Origin: Pseudomonas purpurea
GTDB taxonomy: Bacteria; Pseudomonadota; Gammaproteobacteria; Pseudomonadales; Pseudomonadaceae
DNA length: 64,000 nt
NCBI RefSeq assembly: GCF_039908635.1
Contig: NZ_CP150918.1
Coordinates: 1-64,000 of the forward strand
Reading direction: 5' to 3'
Made by a program: the position numbers and the translations under genes. How positions within the stretch are numbered: the first letter of the stretch is position 1; every line of letters starts with the position of its first letter. A model generated the notes under the pieces. It made no database searches. It was not told the DNA's origin and was given only the letters and a program-made list of their open reading frames with translations. Shown here piece by piece: positions 62,556 to 64,000 of this stretch.

Positions 62556-63635
62556 ATGGCCAAACCTGGATTTCGCCTTGCGCTGTTTGCCACCCTGCTG
62601 GCGCTGGTCGTCGTGTTGCTCGGCGCCTACACCCGGCTGACCCATGCGGGCCTCGGTTGCCCGGACTGGCCGGGGTGCTACGGGTTCATCAGCGTGCCGA
62701 AAAGCGAAGCCCAACTGGCCCACGCCGAACTGCATTTTCCCGATACGCCAGTGGTGGCCCACAAGGGCTGGAACGAGATGATCCACCGCTACTTCGCCGG
62801 CACGCTGGGGCTGCTGATCGTGTTGTTGGCCGCCCGCGCCTGGACCCATCGGCATCATCCGGACCAACCCTTGAAGTTGCCGCTGTTCTTGCTGGCGGTG
62901 GTGTTTGCCCAAGCGGCGTTTGGCATGTGGACGGTGACCCTCAAGCTCTGGCCGCAAGTGGTGACCGGGCATCTGCTGGGTGGTTTTGCAACCTTGAGCC
63001 TGCTGTTTTTGCTGACGTTGCGTTTGTCCGGCGTGTTGCCAGCGCTGATTGTGCCCAGGCGTTTGCAGCACTGGGCGACCGCCGGGTTGCTGCTGGTGAT
63101 CGGACAAATCGCCCTCGGTGGCTGGGTCAGCTCCAACTATGCGGCGGTGGCTTGTATCGATTTTCCGACCTGCCACGGCCAGTGGTTGCCGTCGGCGGAT
63201 TTCGCCAACGGCTTTCACCTGACCCAACACATCGGCCCCAATTACCTGGGCGGGCAGCTCGACAGCGATGCCCGCACGGCGATTCACCTGACTCACCGCC
63301 TCGGCGCGCTGCTGGTCACCCTGGTGCTGCTGGGGCTGGCCTGGCAACTCAAGGTCGTCGGCATGACCCGGCTCGCCGGGCTGGTGCTGGTGGCATTGGC
63401 GGCGCAGATCAGCCTGGGCATCAGCAACGTGATTTTCCACCTGCCGCTGCCGGTGGCCGTTGCCCATAACGCGGGCGGTGCGGCGTTGTTGCTGACGATG
63501 GTGCTGGTCAATTACCACGCACGGACCAGCCTGGTCCGGGTCAGGCAGCCACTGCCTGCACGCTGGCGCTTCAGTCTGCGCAAGCACTCGGCCGGGCCCA
63601 CAACCCTTAAAGGAGAAATGCCATGGCGACTCTGA
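62556..63635 (+). CDS. ctaA: Haem A synthase (COX15/CtaA)
   Basis: 359 residues, eight hydrophobic segments. [22 protein letters not shown], with a Cys pair and the catalytic-site His, and the second half [12 protein letters not shown] are typical of COX15. It oxidises haem o to haem a. ctaB starts 13 bases before its stop, so they are coupled. Confidence 0.95.
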   Translation: MAKPGFRLALFATLLALVVVLLGAYTRLTHAGLGCPDWPGCYGFISVPKSEAQLAHAELHFPDTPVVAHKGWNEMIHRYFAGTLGLLIVLLAARAWTHRHHPDQPLKLPLFLLAVVFAQAAFGMWTVTLKLWPQVVTGHLLGGFATLSLLFLLTLRLSGVLPALIVPRRLQHWATAGLLLVIGQIALGGWVSSNYAAVACIDFPTCHGQWLPSADFANGFHLTQHIGPNYLGGQLDSDARTAIHLTHRLGALLVTLVLLGLAWQLKVVGMTRLAGLVLVALAAQISLGISNVIFHLPLPVAVAHNAGGAALLLTMVLVNYHARTSLVRVRQPLPARWRFSLRKHSAGPTTLKGEMPWRL

Positions 63636-64000
63636 TCGGCGAACGGCACGGCCGGGCGATCTGGCGCGACTATCTGGAGCTGACCAAGCCCAAAGTGGTG
63701 GTGCTGATGTTGATCACCTCGCTGGTGGGCATGTTCCTGGCGACCCGTGCCGGGGTGCCGTGGACAGTGCTGGTGTTCGGTAACCTGGGGATCGGGTTGT
63801 GCGCGGGGGGCGCGGCGGCGGTCAACCACGTGGTGGACCGGCGTATCGACGCCGTGATGGCCCGTACCCATAAGCGGCCACTGGCCGAAGGCCGGGTTTC
63901 ACCGACCGCTGCCCTGACCTTTGCACTCTTGCTGGCCGTGGCCGGGCAAGCCTTGTTGCTGGCCTTCACCAACCCGCTGACGGCCTGGCTGACGCTGGCC
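63623..64000 (+). CDS. ctaB: Protoheme IX farnesyltransferase, cut by the window end
   Basis: The first 126 residues of a UbiA-family prenyltransferase that makes haem o from haem b. The first Asp-rich motif [20 protein letters not shown] is present. ATG 63623 has AAAGGAG 7 bases upstream and overlaps ctaA by 13 bases. The gene continues past base 64000. Confidence 0.93.
   Translation, partial: MATLIGERHGRAIWRDYLELTKPKVVVLMLITSLVGMFLATRAGVPWTVLVFGNLGIGLCAGGAAAVNHVVDRRIDAVMARTHKRPLAEGRVSPTAALTFALLLAVAGQALLLAFTNPLTAWLTLA

Overview
The window is the origin-proximal part of a Pseudomonas chromosome, almost certainly from the P. fluorescens group, numbered from the first base of dnaA. The dnaA-dnaN-recF-gyrB order, TGTTCCACGTGGAAC-type parS sites inside recF, P. 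fluorescens-type paired REP repeats, a TrpI-linked trpBA pair and an aa3-type cytochrome oxidase operon with a cytochrome c-tailed subunit II all fit. All calls were made by reading the sequence; no database search was run.

Layout. (1) 1-6.2 kb: replication and topology genes dnaA, dnaN, recF and gyrB, closed by a strong terminator. (2) 6.3-9.2 kb: six small same-strand genes, several resembling immunity proteins of polymorphic toxins (Imm21, Imm10, Imm33-like, two DUF4265-like, one DUF2947-like) with no toxin gene: a candidate polyimmunity locus. (3) 9.2-14.1 kb: a response regulator divergent from a small gene, a FecR-domain protein and a CHASE2 sensor kinase; both intergenic gaps share a 24-bp motif. 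(4) 14.3-25.3 kb: housekeeping genes (acyltransferase, gmhB, glyS-glyQ, tag, lpxL-like, PilZ, TPR, trkA, rsmB, fmt, def). (5) 25.5-35 kb: LysM protein, dprA, tsaC, qor, hemF with an ANR-type site, aroE, a DOPA-dioxygenase-like gene, trpA-trpB and divergent trpI. (6) 35-47 kb: stress and envelope small proteins, a frameshifted DUF1161 gene, two tandem lipoproteins, a frameshifted aminopeptidase, a HAD phosphatase, a gamma-carbonic anhydrase, a frameshifted prlC, yheV, a second M3 peptidase and a periplasmic-type phosphatase. (7) 47.3-51.1 kb: a three-subunit membrane-bound gluconate dehydrogenase-type operon. (8) 51.2-56.2 kb: a DxDxDG-motif small protein, a radical SAM gene with an SOS box, a frameshifted beta-carbonic anhydrase next to a SulP transporter, and a hypothetical gene. 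(9) 56.5-64 kb: the cytochrome c oxidase operon (coxB, ctaD, ctaG, coxC, SURF1, a Sco-like factor, ctaA, and ctaB cut by the window end).

Four genes (DUF1161, aminopeptidase, prlC, beta-carbonic anhydrase) are each broken by one extra G or C in a GGCC context, while the protein continues perfectly in the next frame. This looks more like a systematic sequencing error than four independent gene deaths. Other signals of note are eight perfect DnaA boxes, four of them between genes, two perfect parS sites, a LexA box, and five REP doublets.
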